Positions 9,280 to 18,396 of a DNA stretch of 64,000 bases are shown here, piece by piece. The position numbers and the translations under genes were made by a program. How positions within the stretch are numbered: the first letter of the stretch is position 1; every line of letters begins with the position of its first letter. This stretch comes from Candidatus Zixiibacteriota bacterium (GTDB lineage Bacteria > Zixibacteria > MSB-5A5 > WJJR01). The DNA is taken from contig JBFMGX010000004.1 in NCBI GenBank assembly GCA_040752595.1, forward strand, positions 219,440 through 283,439, read 5' to 3'. The notes below the pieces were generated by a model. The model was not told the origin of the DNA. It saw nothing but the letters and a program-made list of their open reading frames with translations, and made no database searches.

Positions 9280-9282
9280 AAA

Positions 9283-10944
9283 GTGTTGCTCTCACCGATG
9301 CTCATCTGTATCGCCGCCTGCCCAAGGCCGGTTTTCAGCTCCTACCCGCCCCCTCTGGCTCCAAACGCCAAACTTCAGCCAGACGGCTCCATACTGGTGA
9401 CTTGGTTCCATCCCGATGTCTTCGCCGACTCCCTATCTGCGCACCAAGGCAGCACGACAAAGGGGGGTTTCCATGTTGGCGGCTACCCCGAGCCACGCGT
9501 GGCCTTCCGCCTCCCTGTCGCAGAGGGCGGAGCATTGCTGCACTCGATTGGGGCGTATTTCTTTGCGGCTGCCGATGTGACCGAGTTGGAGTGGGATTCG
9601 TTGGCGGCCTTTCACTGGTCGGTCCACACTGATTCAGACGGCGTTCCAGGGCCGGCGCTACTCCCCGGAATCAGTTGGGATCTCGGTGATGGTCCCTGGA
9701 TTCGTTTTGGTTCAATGGGTTACAGGACTGTCGACTGGCGCCTTCCAGAGTCGATCGCCGGGTCGATCTGGCTGGTCGGCCTGTGGCCGCTTGGTGCTGA
9801 CGGTGTCGTGCGTTTGGGCCGTGACGATCTTCCGCCCGCCCTCGAGACACTGGTCGGGTATTCGGACAACGGCGAAGCCGCCTGGCAGCCATGGTCTGGG
9901 GGCGGCATCTTCGTTGATGCCGTACTCCTCAAGTCCCTCCCTAACGAGCCGGGGGCTCTGGGATCGAGCCTCATGGCCGAGGAAGCGTCTCAGGACGGCA
10001 ATCCGGCGTTCATTCTGACTGCCAACGCAGTCTCCGGACCCAGATCGCCTCACTCCGATACGATTCAGGGTACCTTCTTCGGGGGACTGCAATACGCGGA
10101 CACCGGCATCGTTGTCGGGCAGTCCCACGAGTATCGCCTCGCCGCCGTCAACGGCGGCGACACCAGCGCGTGGGTAGGGACAGGACCTGTATTCGTGCCG
10201 TCCCGCTGGGGTATTTCCTTGTCAGGAAGCGAGATACACATACACGCCCGGCTTGGAGAAACGGCAACCGCCAGTCTGGGATTGGAGAACATAGGCATCG
10301 AGACGCTCCGAGTAGCCCTGGCGGACTCGTTTTCTCTGGCGCCCAGTCATGGGCCTCAAGCAGGCCCTGCTGGCTCGATTGGGATACGAGTGACCCCGAG
10401 TCTGGTGAATCTGCCACCCTACTCGAGAGATTCGGCGACTATTTCTATTTTCGGCTTGGCCACCGAGTTGGGCTCCTATTCAGGGTTTCTTCCGATGGTC
10501 GTGGAAGGAAGCGGACGTCCGGATCGCGATCGCTGGCTCTTGGAAGTCACTGCCACCGTTGATGCCAACACAGGTGTGTCAGAAAGAGGCGATGACAAAG
10601 GCAGCGTGCGCGGTGACGGGCTCCCCGTTGTCACCGTTAGGCCCAATCCCTTTTCCGACAAGCTTGCTGTCGATATCGTGTTGTCCGACAACGCATTTCA
10701 CGAATGGGCGTGTTCCGGCGGTCGTTCACTCACAGGCCCGATTGAAGTTTCGCTTGTAAACGTCATGGGCGCAACTGTCGCTTCCCATCTGGCCAGCAGT
10801 GAGTTGTCTTGGGCGGGTGATCGACTGACGAATCTGGCAACGGTCGAATTCGAGGGTACCGGGGCCTTGTCGTCAGGTGTATACTTCTGCCGGGTGACAT
10901 GGGGGCACTATTCGCATGTCGTCCCCGTGGTTCTGATCCGTTGA
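9283..10944 (+). CDS. Exported, probably lipid-anchored protein with C-terminal sorting-type tail
   Basis: About 553 residues from a GTG at 9283; ATG 9298 is an alternative. The start is followed by LLSPMLICIAAC, a short hydrophobic run ending in a lipobox-like IAAC, then a Pro-rich linker. The body contains FN3/Ig-like beta segments (residues about 25-380) with 'EYRLAAVNGG' typical of FN3 strands. The C-terminus, VRPNPFSDKLAVDI ... SSGVYFCRVTW, matches the FlgD-like/T9SS-type-A sorting-domain pattern. The longer frame back to 9061 translates a repeat cluster and is rejected. It lies 36 nt before the DUF1573 gene and probably shares its transcript. Exact start is uncertain. Confidence 0.68.
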   Translation: MLLSPMLICIAACPRPVFSSYPPPLAPNAKLQPDGSILVTWFHPDVFADSLSAHQGSTTKGGFHVGGYPEPRVAFRLPVAEGGALLHSIGAYFFAAADVTELEWDSLAAFHWSVHTDSDGVPGPALLPGISWDLGDGPWIRFGSMGYRTVDWRLPESIAGSIWLVGLWPLGADGVVRLGRDDLPPALETLVGYSDNGEAAWQPWSGGGIFVDAVLLKSLPNEPGALGSSLMAEEASQDGNPAFILTANAVSGPRSPHSDTIQGTFFGGLQYADTGIVVGQSHEYRLAAVNGGDTSAWVGTGPVFVPSRWGISLSGSEIHIHARLGETATASLGLENIGIETLRVALADSFSLAPSHGPQAGPAGSIGIRVTPSLVNLPPYSRDSATISIFGLATELGSYSGFLPMVVEGSGRPDRDRWLLEVTATVDANTGVSERGDDKGSVRGDGLPVVTVRPNPFSDKLAVDIVLSDNAFHEWACSGGRSLTGPIEVSLVNVMGATVASHLASSELSWAGDRLTNLATVEFEGTGALSSGVYFCRVTWGHYSHVVPVVLIR

Positions 10945-10980
10945 CCGTTGCGCTCTTGTCTGTAGCTTGGGAGGTTTGGG

Positions 10981-11703
10981 ATGCGTTCTTCGGCCGCTCG
11001 CAGATGTCCTCGCTCAATCCAGTTCCTCGTAATCGCTTGTTTTGCAGGCGGTTTGTCGTTGTCGTCGGACGCCATTGCCGACCCCAAGATACGGCTCTCG
11101 GAGGAGATGTTCGATTTCGGCTTCCTTCCTGAAGGTCCGCATGTCTATCACCGATACTGGCTCTGTAACGACGGCACAGACACGCTGAAGGTCACGGACG
11201 TACAGCCGGGGTGCGGCTGCACGACCGTTCCGCTTCCCAAGAAGACGGTGTCTCCAGGCGATTCTGTGCCTCTCGATCTGGCCTTCAACACACGGCATCA
11301 GGACGGCAAGGTGCAGAAGTCAGTCCTCCTGGTCAGTAACGATAAGGCAATGCCGGAGAAGAGATTGCTCTTCGTGTCCATGGTTGGCGCCGCCGAGGGG
11401 CTTGTCCGCGTCGCGCCGCGAGCCGCCTATCTGGACACGCTGGGCAAGGAATCACAGTCGTTTGTGATCACCAACACAAGTTCCACACCCTATAAGATCA
11501 TGGTGACATCCCCTCCCCCAGAGTTCATGTCGTTGGTTTTGTCCAGCATGGACTTGCCGGCAGGAGGCAAGATCTCTGGGACTTTGGCCGCAGGCGCAAA
11601 GACCCCAATCGGGGTTTACACCGGGTCTTTCACGCTGAAGTTTGATGGCGAACAGTCTCATTCCGTGACCGTCCCGATCTACGGCATGGGGTTCTATCAC
11701 TGA
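10981..11703 (+). CDS. Exported DUF1573 domain protein
   Basis: 240 residues with a GGGAGG ribosome-binding site. N-terminal signal peptide (Arg-rich start, hydrophobic to about residue 35, SSDAIADPK cleavage region). The DUF1573 hallmark is present: a beta-sandwich starting FDFGFLPEG, then LKVTDVQPGCGCTTVPLP with the characteristic CGC cysteines, and SPGDSVPLDLAFNT. A second similar beta-domain occupies about residues 140-240. DUF1573 proteins are common in FCB bacteria and are presumed to be periplasmic or surface proteins of ASPM-SPD-2-Hydin/MSP-like fold. Nothing ties it mechanistically to the RNA-repair genes that follow 13 nt downstream. Confidence 0.85.
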   Translation: MRSSAARRCPRSIQFLVIACFAGGLSLSSDAIADPKIRLSEEMFDFGFLPEGPHVYHRYWLCNDGTDTLKVTDVQPGCGCTTVPLPKKTVSPGDSVPLDLAFNTRHQDGKVQKSVLLVSNDKAMPEKRLLFVSMVGAAEGLVRVAPRAAYLDTLGKESQSFVITNTSSTPYKIMVTSPPPEFMSLVLSSMDLPAGGKISGTLAAGAKTPIGVYTGSFTLKFDGEQSHSVTVPIYGMGFYH

Positions 11704-11716
11704 TTTAACATTATAA

Positions 11717-12148
11717 ATGACATTCAATTACAGATTCCTGCCGGATGTCGCCTTGGCGGATGCAGCATTTGCCGTCGAAGCCGACAGTTGGAGCGAGTTG
11801 TTTCTCGGGGCGGCGCTGGCGACGACGTCGGTCATGGTCGCGCTTGACGATCTGCGTTCTGACCTGAGCCGAATCCTCGAACTGACAGCCGCATCGGTGG
11901 AGCAATTGCTTTACGATTGGTTGTCTGAGATCGTATATCTTAAAGACACTGAGGGACTTTTGGTCAAGATGGGAGAGGTCGCCGTTGCTCCCGGTGACAC
12001 GTGGCAAGTGCATGCTGTGCTGCACGGGGACAGGATCGATCGCGACCGCCAGCGACTCGGACAGGATGTCAAGGCGATCACCTATCACTTGTATGAAGTT
12101 GTTCAAGACGGCGACTCGTATCGGGCCCGTGTCGTCCTTGATATTTGA
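11717..12148 (+). CDS. Archease
   Basis: 143 residues, close to the family's usual size. The diagnostic C-terminal signature DVKAITYHLYEV followed by YRARVVLDI is present, as are the N-terminal FLPDVALADAAFAVEA segment and the acidic metal-binding residues. Archease activates RtcB by promoting its guanylylation and metal loading and allows turnover. The gene sits 6 nt ahead of rtcB, the standard arrangement, so the partner assignment is secure. It is cytoplasmic, although it follows two genes for exported proteins. Confidence 0.93.
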   Translation: MTFNYRFLPDVALADAAFAVEADSWSELFLGAALATTSVMVALDDLRSDLSRILELTAASVEQLLYDWLSEIVYLKDTEGLLVKMGEVAVAPGDTWQVHAVLHGDRIDRDRQRLGQDVKAITYHLYEVVQDGDSYRARVVLDI

Positions 12149-12154
12149 TCGATT

Positions 12155-13606
12155 ATGAGAGAGTTAGCGCGACAGATTCGACCGTATGTCTGGGAGATAC
12201 CCCCTGACGCCAAGGCGGGAATGCGCGTTCCCGCGCGCATCCTTGCTTCGCCGTCAGTCTTCGCTTCGATGGACGATGGTGTCTTCAACCAGATAACCAA
12301 TGTGGCCATGCTGCCGGGGATCCAACAGCATGCCCTGTGTATGCCTGATGGCCATTGGGGTTATGGTTTCCCCATCGGCGGAGTCGCGGCATTTGACTTG
12401 GAAGAGGGGGTGATCTCGCCGGGAGGGATCGGCTTCGACATCAACTGTGGGATGAGACTCCTACGCACGAACCTGACGTATGACGAGGTCAAGCCAAAGC
12501 TGGCCCAGTTGATGGACACGCTGTACTCTTTGGTTCCCTGCGGGGTCGGGTCCAAGGGATTCATTCGATTGAACGACAGCGAGTTTCGCGAAATGGCCGT
12601 GCAGGGTGCCGGGTGGTGCGTCAAGAGGGGATATGGGCGTCGCGAGGACCTCGATCACATCGAGGAAATGGGATGTATCCCTGATGCCGATCCCGATCAA
12701 TGTTCCGGTAAGGCCATCCACCGCGGCCTTGACCAACTGGGCACGCTCGGCTCCGGGAATCACTACCTGGAAGTTCAAGTGATTCGCCCCGAGAACGTAC
12801 TTGATCCGATTGTTGCTCATAGACTTGGAGTCGGAGTCCCGGACCAGATCTGCGTCATGGTTCATTGCGGTTCGCGTGGCTTTGGGCATCAGATTGGCAC
12901 CGATTACCTCCGCGCCTTTGTACCGGTGATGGCCCGTCATGGCATCGTGACCGCGGACCGTGAGCTGGCATGTGCGCCGTTCTCGACTCCTGAGGGGCAA
13001 AGCTATTTCAAGGCAATGAATTGCGCCGCCAACGCCGCCTTCGCCAATCGGCAGGTGATCACCCACCGCATCCGCGAGGGATTCGCCAAGACATTCGGTA
13101 GGAATGAGTTGGACCTTGGGCTCGAGGTTGTCTATGACGTCGCGCACAACATCGCCAAAGTCGAACGATACACCGTAGGTGGGACGGAAAGGGACCTGCT
13201 TGTCCATCGCAAGGGCGCTACCCGTTCTTTTGGCCCCGGCCAAGCCCAGTTGCCATCCGCGTATCACGATATCGGACAGCCAGTTATAGTAGGCGGGTCG
13301 ATGGAAACCGGCTCGTATCTCTTGATAGGGACCCAAGAAGCGATGGACTCCACCTTTGGTTCCACGCTCCACGGCTCAGGCCGCACGATGTCCCGTACCA
13401 AGGCCAAGCACATGATCCGGGGGGAGAAACTCAAGCAGAGTCTGCTTGATCGCGGCATTGCCATCAGAACCGCATCCTTGGCCGGCTTGGCCGAAGAAGC
13501 CGGCTTCGCCTACAAGGACATATCGGAAGTCGTTGCGGCCGTGCACGATATCGGCATATCCCGCCGTGTCGTCCGCTTCCTCCCCATCGGCAACATCAAG
13601 GGATAG
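12155..13606 (+). CDS. rtcB: RNA-splicing/repair ligase RtcB
   Basis: 483 residues. RtcB ligates 2',3'-cyclic-phosphate or 3'-phosphate RNA ends to 5'-OH ends using GTP and Mn2+. Visible motifs: DGHWGYGFPIGG (metal-site aspartate), GIGFDINCGMRL (metal-binding Cys), LGSGNHYLEVQ, VHCGSRGFGHQ, YDVAHNIAKVE, VHRKGATRSFGPG and HGSGRTMSR with the likely guanylylated His406. All expected catalytic residues appear intact. The order archease-rtcB indicates a working tRNA-splicing or RNA-repair module. No Rtr sigma54 activator is adjacent, so this is not the classical rtcR-controlled operon. It is followed by a cluster of palindromes. Confidence 0.96.
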   Translation: MRELARQIRPYVWEIPPDAKAGMRVPARILASPSVFASMDDGVFNQITNVAMLPGIQQHALCMPDGHWGYGFPIGGVAAFDLEEGVISPGGIGFDINCGMRLLRTNLTYDEVKPKLAQLMDTLYSLVPCGVGSKGFIRLNDSEFREMAVQGAGWCVKRGYGRREDLDHIEEMGCIPDADPDQCSGKAIHRGLDQLGTLGSGNHYLEVQVIRPENVLDPIVAHRLGVGVPDQICVMVHCGSRGFGHQIGTDYLRAFVPVMARHGIVTADRELACAPFSTPEGQSYFKAMNCAANAAFANRQVITHRIREGFAKTFGRNELDLGLEVVYDVAHNIAKVERYTVGGTERDLLVHRKGATRSFGPGQAQLPSAYHDIGQPVIVGGSMETGSYLLIGTQEAMDSTFGSTLHGSGRTMSRTKAKHMIRGEKLKQSLLDRGIAIRTASLAGLAEEAGFAYKDISEVVAAVHDIGISRRVVRFLPIGNIKG

Positions 13607-13611
13607 ACCAC

Positions 13612-13802
13612 CAAGGGGTTGAAAACCCCCTGTCCTCGATTCGAAGCCACAACCTCGCGGACAGAGGGGCTTTCAGCCCCCTGCGGTGGGTGCGAAGCAC
13701 CCACCTTGCGTCCCTCAACTCCATGGCAAACAAGGGGCTTCAGCCCCTTGCGCTACAGCCAGAGAACGTCCAAACAGCGGACAGGGGGCTTTCAGCCCCC
13801 TG
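13612..13802. repeat. Cluster of five extragenic palindromes
   Basis: Within 190 nt there are CAAGGGGTTGAAAACCCCCTG (13612-13632), CAGAGGGGC...GCCCCCTG (13662-13683), GGTGGGTGC-GAA-GCACCCACC (13685-13705), CAAGGGGCTTCAGCCCCTTG (13731-13750) and CAGGGGGCTTTCAGCCCCCTG (13782-13802). Three repeat the family seen at 1976 and 3835, and the first looks related. None has a good T-tract, so they are repeats and not terminators, though they could stabilise the 3' end of the rtcB transcript. Confidence 0.75.
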
Positions 13803-13816
13803 CTTTCTTTGCTGCA

Positions 13817-13853
13817 CAAACAAACCGCCCCGGTCCACAGAGGACCGGGGCGG
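13817..13853 (-). terminator. Intrinsic terminator of the 1037-residue protein gene
   Basis: On the reverse strand the stem CCGCCCCGGTCC/GGACCGGGGCGG is followed by TTTGTTTGT. It lies about 22 nt past the stop at 13875. Confidence 0.9.
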
Positions 13854-13874
13854 AGTTCGTTCGTGTGAACGAGG

Positions 13875-16800
13875 TTACTTCAGAAGTGTCATCTTCTTGG
13901 TCGCCGTGAAGGTATCGGCCTTCACACGATAGAAGTAGACACCAGAAGCAACTTGGTTGCCGGAGGCGTCATTGCCGTCCCAAGCGACTTGGACCGTGCC
14001 CGCGTCGCTCGAGCCGGAGAACGTCCGGACAACCTGGCCGGCGATGTTGTACACGGTCAGAGACCAATCCGTCGCCTTCGTCAGGTTGAAACCGATCACG
14101 GTTCCAGCGTTGAACGGGTTCGGATAGTTCTGAAGCAGCGCGTACTCCTTCGGCGGTCCAACCTTGGCGGCGGTGGTGGAGAGCATCGCGCCCGAGGCAT
14201 CCGACAACTGCACATCCACCAACTCGACCGTGCCCTCACCCGTGGTCGGGATCGAGACGATGTCGTTGGTGCCGGCGCTCACCGACGCCATGCGCGCAAT
14301 GTCCGGATAAACCACGACACGCAGCTCGCCATTGCGGGCCGACGACTGGACCTTCAGCCCGGAAGCCGCGGAGGACAACTCGGCCTGGCCCATACCCATG
14401 CCGCTGTAGCGGAAGGTGAAGGCGGCGCCGGCCACGGCCACCGGCGAGGTGGTCGTAACATGCAGTGCGCCATCCTCCAGCCGGTAGCTGGCAGTGGCAG
14501 AACCCGCATACGGCGACACCTTGGGATTGCCGCCGGGCGGGAAGGGTTCGGCATCACCGGTGATGATACGGATCATGTAGATCAGGTCGGCGACCGTCAA
14601 CACTACACCGTCGTTGTTGACGTCGGAGGCCAGGATCTGCACGTCTTTGTAGCAGGCAGCCGGCGGGTCTGGGCAGTAGGTCGAGAAGACCCCGTCGCCA
14701 TAGATGAAGTAGTTCGTGAACAGAACCGCGTCGCCAACCTCGTTGGCCAGACCGTTCAGGTTCATGTCGCCACGATCATCCAGCGGCTCGTCGATGCAGA
14801 TCTTGCTGTCGCACAGGTGCAAGACTCTGCGCACGACTCTGCCCTTTGAGGTATCGCCCACGCATAGTGAGCCATCGATCGCGACAAAGAGCGTGTCGCC
14901 CGAGACGCTCGAGAAGGTGTTGTCGCCGCACTCCAACGTGCAGAAGCCGACGTTGAAGCACTGGCCGATCATGTTCCGATCGGCGGTGGCTTGGAAGGTC
15001 AACTCGATGATTGCGCCATCCAGATAGAAGGTGGACGGGTGATGTGTCGGGCCATTGTCGAGGTCGGCAATGGACACGATGCGGAGGTAACCGGTCGGGC
15101 ATCCGCCCTCGCAGTTCGACTGCGAGCTGTAACGCCAGGTGAAGTACTCCCACGTGGACATGTTGCCGATCTTGTTGGCGCCGAGGAAGGTCAAACCGGT
15201 CTGATCGTAGCAGATCAGCAGGTTCAAGCCGCCCACTGCCAGGAGGTAGCCGTCCGACACGTTGACATACGTCTTTACGGTCAGCCCGTTCAGCGTATGC
15301 ACGTAGGCGTCCATCGTGCACGGCGGCTTGGTGGGATCGCCGATCCACACCAAGAGCTCGGCCTTCACCAGGATGGTGAACGTGCAGATGTCGTAACCGC
15401 CGCAATTGTCGTCGACGCGGATCGCGGCTTCCCACAGTCCTTCATCGAGGTCGTTGGAGTTTTCGGTGTTCCACGTGAAGTGCCCGTCGTTCGTGAAGAT
15501 CGGTGCATGATTGGGGCCGCCAGGCGGCGGGCCTGCGAGCTTCACGAAGCTGACCAGCGTGAAGGTCTTCCCGTCACAGGCGTTCGCGTCCGTCGCAGTC
15601 GCCCACACATCCACATCCTGCCCGGAGACCAGCAACGGGATGTTCGCCGGGCAGGTGATGACCGGTGCCGCGTTCGTCACGGTGACATTGAACGTCTGCG
15701 AGCATGACTTCTCGCCGTCGAACGCTGTCACGGTGATGGCAAACGGGCCGCCAGTAACATCCGGGCAATCCGGATCGAACACCACTTTGGCATTCGGATG
15801 GACACCGCTGATCGTGACCGCGTGCGCCGGTGCGCTCACCGCCGACCAGGACAGGTTCGACAGGCAGTTGTCGTCGGTGGCGACCAACGGAACCTCGAGA
15901 TTGGCACCGCACCACTCGACCGATTGGTCGGCAATCGGGCTGCAAATCGGCGCGTTCTGGTACACGGTCACCTGGAACGAGCACTGAGTGACCTCGCATC
16001 CATCGCTCACGTCGAAGGTCACCGTATGCACGCCGACATCAGCGCAGACCGTCGCCCAGTTGTACATGCCGCTGGGATCCACCGCGCCCTTGCTCGCATT
16101 CGAGAACGTGAGCGGATCGCCGTTGGGATCGGAGGCGTTCAACTGCTTGTTGACCACGCCGGTCTGGAAGTACACGTTCTCCGCCGGGTTGCTGCCGCAC
16201 ACCGGCTTGTCGTTGGTCACCGTCACCTGGAAGTCGCAGTCAACATAGGCGCCGCACTGGTCGGTGGCCCGGAAGGTCACCGTGTGCACGCCCTTGTCGA
16301 CACAGTTCGCGGTGTAGGAGAACTTGTCGTCCACGATCTGGATGGTGCCTGTGAGACCGCCCGCATCGGCCAACGAATAAGCCAGCGGGTTGTCACAGAC
16401 GTCCGGATCGATGGCGACCAACTGCTTGTCAACGATGCTGCCATTCCAAGCCACGCTCGCGGGGTCATTAGTCCCGCAGTACGGAATTTGGTTGGTCAGC
16501 GTGAAAGTCCCCTTCACAAAGGCCGCGGGCGGAATAACAGTCGCCGCGCAGTCAATCAGCATGTACGCCCCTGCTGGCGGGAAGAAGGGGAGGTAGTCGA
16601 TTTCGATCGTGCCCGTGCACGCGGACGGTGTCATGACTGTCAGGGTAAAGATATGCTGCATTACCCCAGGCAGCAGACATCCGCCGACGGCATTGACGAT
16701 CCCAGAAGTCCCCAAAGTGAAGTCTTGGCCGATCAACCAGCCGCCGGCAGGCGGCAGAGCCGCACCGAGAGTCGCACTGGTGATCGTGGCGCCGCCGGAG

Positions 16801-16988
16801 ATCGTTAGCGGCAAGCCAATACCCATCAATGGGGTGGTGTTGGTGATGTACACATCGACCGTCTGACCTGCTGCGCAGCGGTAGAGTGTACCACCAGGTA
16901 TCGTGATCGTCTCTTGGGCAAAGGCGAAACCAGTCGAGAGAAGCAGGGCCAGACCTACGCAGGCCAGTACTGTCAGTTTATGCTTCAT
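13875..16988 (-). CDS. Exported cohesin-like/Ig-repeat/dockerin protein with sorting tail
   Basis: 1037 residues. Signal peptide MKHKLTVLACVGLALLL ending SAFA-like around residue 24; ribosome-binding site AAAGGAG. Order of parts: a cohesin-like beta-sandwich (about 26-165); four Ig/cadherin-like repeats of about 85-100 residues (about 170-540), each with paired cysteines and 'DPNGDP'/'HTVTFDVSDGC' type strands; a second cohesin-like domain with WEYFTWRY and CPTGYLRIVSIADLDNG (about 545-720); a dockerin-like module with calcium loops DMNLNGLANEVGD and DVNNDGVVLTVAD (about 740-810); and a C-terminal tail LLQNYPNPFNAGTVIGFNL ... GVYFYRVKAD (about 950-1037) of the FlgD-like/T9SS-type pattern. Its last ~490 residues are paralogous to the end of the 2682-residue protein. 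Probably surface-attached; monocistronic. Confidence 0.9.
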   Translation of the reverse strand: MKHKLTVLACVGLALLLSTGFAFAQETITIPGGTLYRCAAGQTVDVYITNTTPLMGIGLPLTISGGATITSATLGAALPPAGGWLIGQDFTLGTSGIVNAVGGCLLPGVMQHIFTLTVMTPSACTGTIEIDYLPFFPPAGAYMLIDCAATVIPPAAFVKGTFTLTNQIPYCGTNDPASVAWNGSIVDKQLVAIDPDVCDNPLAYSLADAGGLTGTIQIVDDKFSYTANCVDKGVHTVTFRATDQCGAYVDCDFQVTVTNDKPVCGSNPAENVYFQTGVVNKQLNASDPNGDPLTFSNASKGAVDPSGMYNWATVCADVGVHTVTFDVSDGCEVTQCSFQVTVYQNAPICSPIADQSVEWCGANLEVPLVATDDNCLSNLSWSAVSAPAHAVTISGVHPNAKVVFDPDCPDVTGGPFAITVTAFDGEKSCSQTFNVTVTNAAPVITCPANIPLLVSGQDVDVWATATDANACDGKTFTLVSFVKLAGPPPGGPNHAPIFTNDGHFTWNTENSNDLDEGLWEAAIRVDDNCGGYDICTFTILVKAELLVWIGDPTKPPCTMDAYVHTLNGLTVKTYVNVSDGYLLAVGGLNLLICYDQTGLTFLGANKIGNMSTWEYFTWRYSSQSNCEGGCPTGYLRIVSIADLDNGPTHHPSTFYLDGAIIELTFQATADRNMIGQCFNVGFCTLECGDNTFSSVSGDTLFVAIDGSLCVGDTSKGRVVRRVLHLCDSKICIDEPLDDRGDMNLNGLANEVGDAVLFTNYFIYGDGVFSTYCPDPPAACYKDVQILASDVNNDGVVLTVADLIYMIRIITGDAEPFPPGGNPKVSPYAGSATASYRLEDGALHVTTTSPVAVAGAAFTFRYSGMGMGQAELSSAASGLKVQSSARNGELRVVVYPDIARMASVSAGTNDIVSIPTTGEGTVELVDVQLSDASGAMLSTTAAKVGPPKEYALLQNYPNPFNAGTVIGFNLTKATDWSLTVYNIAGQVVRTFSGSSDAGTVQVAWDGNDASGNQVASGVYFYRVKADTFTATKKMTLLK

Positions 16989-17276
16989 TCTCCTTTGCTC
17001 CTTTACGTTGTCTCACTTACCAAGGATGTCAGCCGAAGCTGACCTGAGTTGCATTGGCCACGAAATACCTTGTCGGCGCGACTTTTGTCGCATACACGAC
17101 AAGCGATGGCCACGCAGACAGTTAGAGCACTACAGGGAGTAATCTATTGGCAAAGGAAACCCAAAAAGCGCAGGACGCCGTCCGGGTTGGAATCATTCAC
17201 GATTCAAACCGAAAAGGGCGCTCGATATTGGGGCACTTCACGTTAAGCAGTTCAGCAAACTGCTCGGCACACAAGC

Positions 17277-17304
17277 AAGATACCCACAATCTTCCATCTG
17301 TCAA
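17277..17304 (-). promoter_or_regulatory. Sigma70-type promoter for the 1037-residue protein gene
   Basis: Reverse strand: TTGACA (17304-17299), 16-nt spacer, TATCTT (17282-17277), identical in both boxes and spacing to the promoter at 8968-8941. It lies immediately past the terminator of the upstream enzyme gene, leaving a leader of about 280 nt. Confidence 0.65.
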
Positions 17305-17316
17305 GAGAAATTCTAC

Positions 17317-17341
17317 AAAAAAACGGCCACTCGGCAATGGC
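17317..17341 (-). terminator. Intrinsic terminator of the PLP enzyme gene
   Basis: Reverse strand: six-base-pair stem GCCATT/AGTGGC (one G-T pair) with a GCCG loop, then CG and seven Ts. Sits just after the stop at 17359 and just before the next promoter. Confidence 0.75.
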
Positions 17342-17358
17342 GAAGCATCGATGGGACT

Positions 17359-18396
17359 TCAGACCATAAGTCCCTCACGTCTCATCCAGTCGTCGCTCAG
17401 GAACTTCGAAACGTACCTCTGCCCGCTGTCCGGGAGAATGGTCACGACATTCAGCGGCCCCTGTTCTGGATGCCTCTTCGCCCATTCGGCCACACCCGCA
17501 ACCGCCGATCCCGATGAACCTCCAACCAGAAGCCCTTCTTCCCGCACCAGTCGACGGGCGAAGTGAAATGCCTGATTATCATCGATTTGCACGATTTCGT
17601 CGATCACCGACATGTCGAGTGCGCCACAGGGCGTGTCCGAGCCGATGCCCTCGACATGATACCGTCCGGGAACAGATAATTCATTGAAATAAAACAAGTT
17701 ATTGAATATGGACCCGACCGGATCGACGGCGACGACCCGCACCGACGGCCTTTGCTCCTTCAGAAACCGTGCCGCCCCGGACAGAGTGCCCCCAGTGCCG
17801 ATGCCGGCAATGAAGACGTCGACAGTGCCATTCGTCTGCTGCCAGATTTCTGGCCCGGTCGTGGCATAGTGGCTCTCAATGTTGAGAGGGCTATTGTACT
17901 GGTCGAAGAGATAGGCGCCTCGCTCGGAAGCGATTCGCCGAGCCGCAAGGTAATACCCGTCAGGATGATCATGTGGTACATCTGTAGGACAGACAACGAC
18001 TTCTGCCCCAAAGGCCCGAATCAAGTCGATCTTCTCCTTGGAGGTCTTGTCGGGTACCGTGAACAAAGACCGGTACCCCTTGACGGCGGCCACCATCGCC
18101 ACCGAGATCGCGGTGTTGCCTGACGAATTGTCGACAATGAGATCCCCGGGGCGGATAATCCCGAGACGTTCCGCCTTCTCAATGATGTAGAGCGCGATCC
18201 TATCCTTGACCGAACCGGTAGGATTAAGGAAATCGAGCTTTGCTAACACATTGTGGCACAATTCACTGCTGGTCTGGCCCAACACGACAAGCGGCGTATT
18301 TCCGACGCAATCCAAAAGCCGCCGATGTGTCCGCTCTTCAGTCTGAGATAGCTCGGAAACCACCTGGCAACGAACCTCTGCTCGATGAGATGACAT
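17359..18396 (-). CDS. PLP-dependent cystathionine beta-synthase / cysteine synthase family enzyme
   Basis: 345 residues from the ATG at 18396; a TTG at 18423 would give 354. Fold-type II PLP enzyme: CVGNTPLVVL at the start, the Schiff-base lysine in NPTGSVKDR (Lys64), the substrate loop NSSGNTAISVA, and the phosphate-binding GIGTGGTLSG. The C-terminal SDSGQRY-like ILPDSGQRYVSKFLSDDWM is nearer to cystathionine beta-synthase than to CysK, but no regulatory CBS domains follow. It would condense serine (or O-acetylserine) with homocysteine or sulfide. No cystathionine gamma-lyase gene is nearby, so the exact reaction is open. It is divergent from purD and has its own terminator. Confidence 0.87.
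   Translation of the reverse strand: MSSHRAEVRCQVVSELSQTEERTHRRLLDCVGNTPLVVLGQTSSELCHNVLAKLDFLNPTGSVKDRIALYIIEKAERLGIIRPGDLIVDNSSGNTAISVAMVAAVKGYRSLFTVPDKTSKEKIDLIRAFGAEVVVCPTDVPHDHPDGYYLAARRIASERGAYLFDQYNSPLNIESHYATTGPEIWQQTNGTVDVFIAGIGTGGTLSGAARFLKEQRPSVRVVAVDPVGSIFNNLFYFNELSVPGRYHVEGIGSDTPCGALDMSVIDEIVQIDDNQAFHFARRLVREEGLLVGGSSGSAVAGVAEWAKRHPEQGPLNVVTILPDSGQRYVSKFLSDDWMRREGLMV

Noticed and set aside
9061-9282. N-terminal extension of the 9283-10944 gene to 9061
   Set aside because: The extension translates a cluster of dispersed repeats and has no ribosome-binding site or signal sequence.
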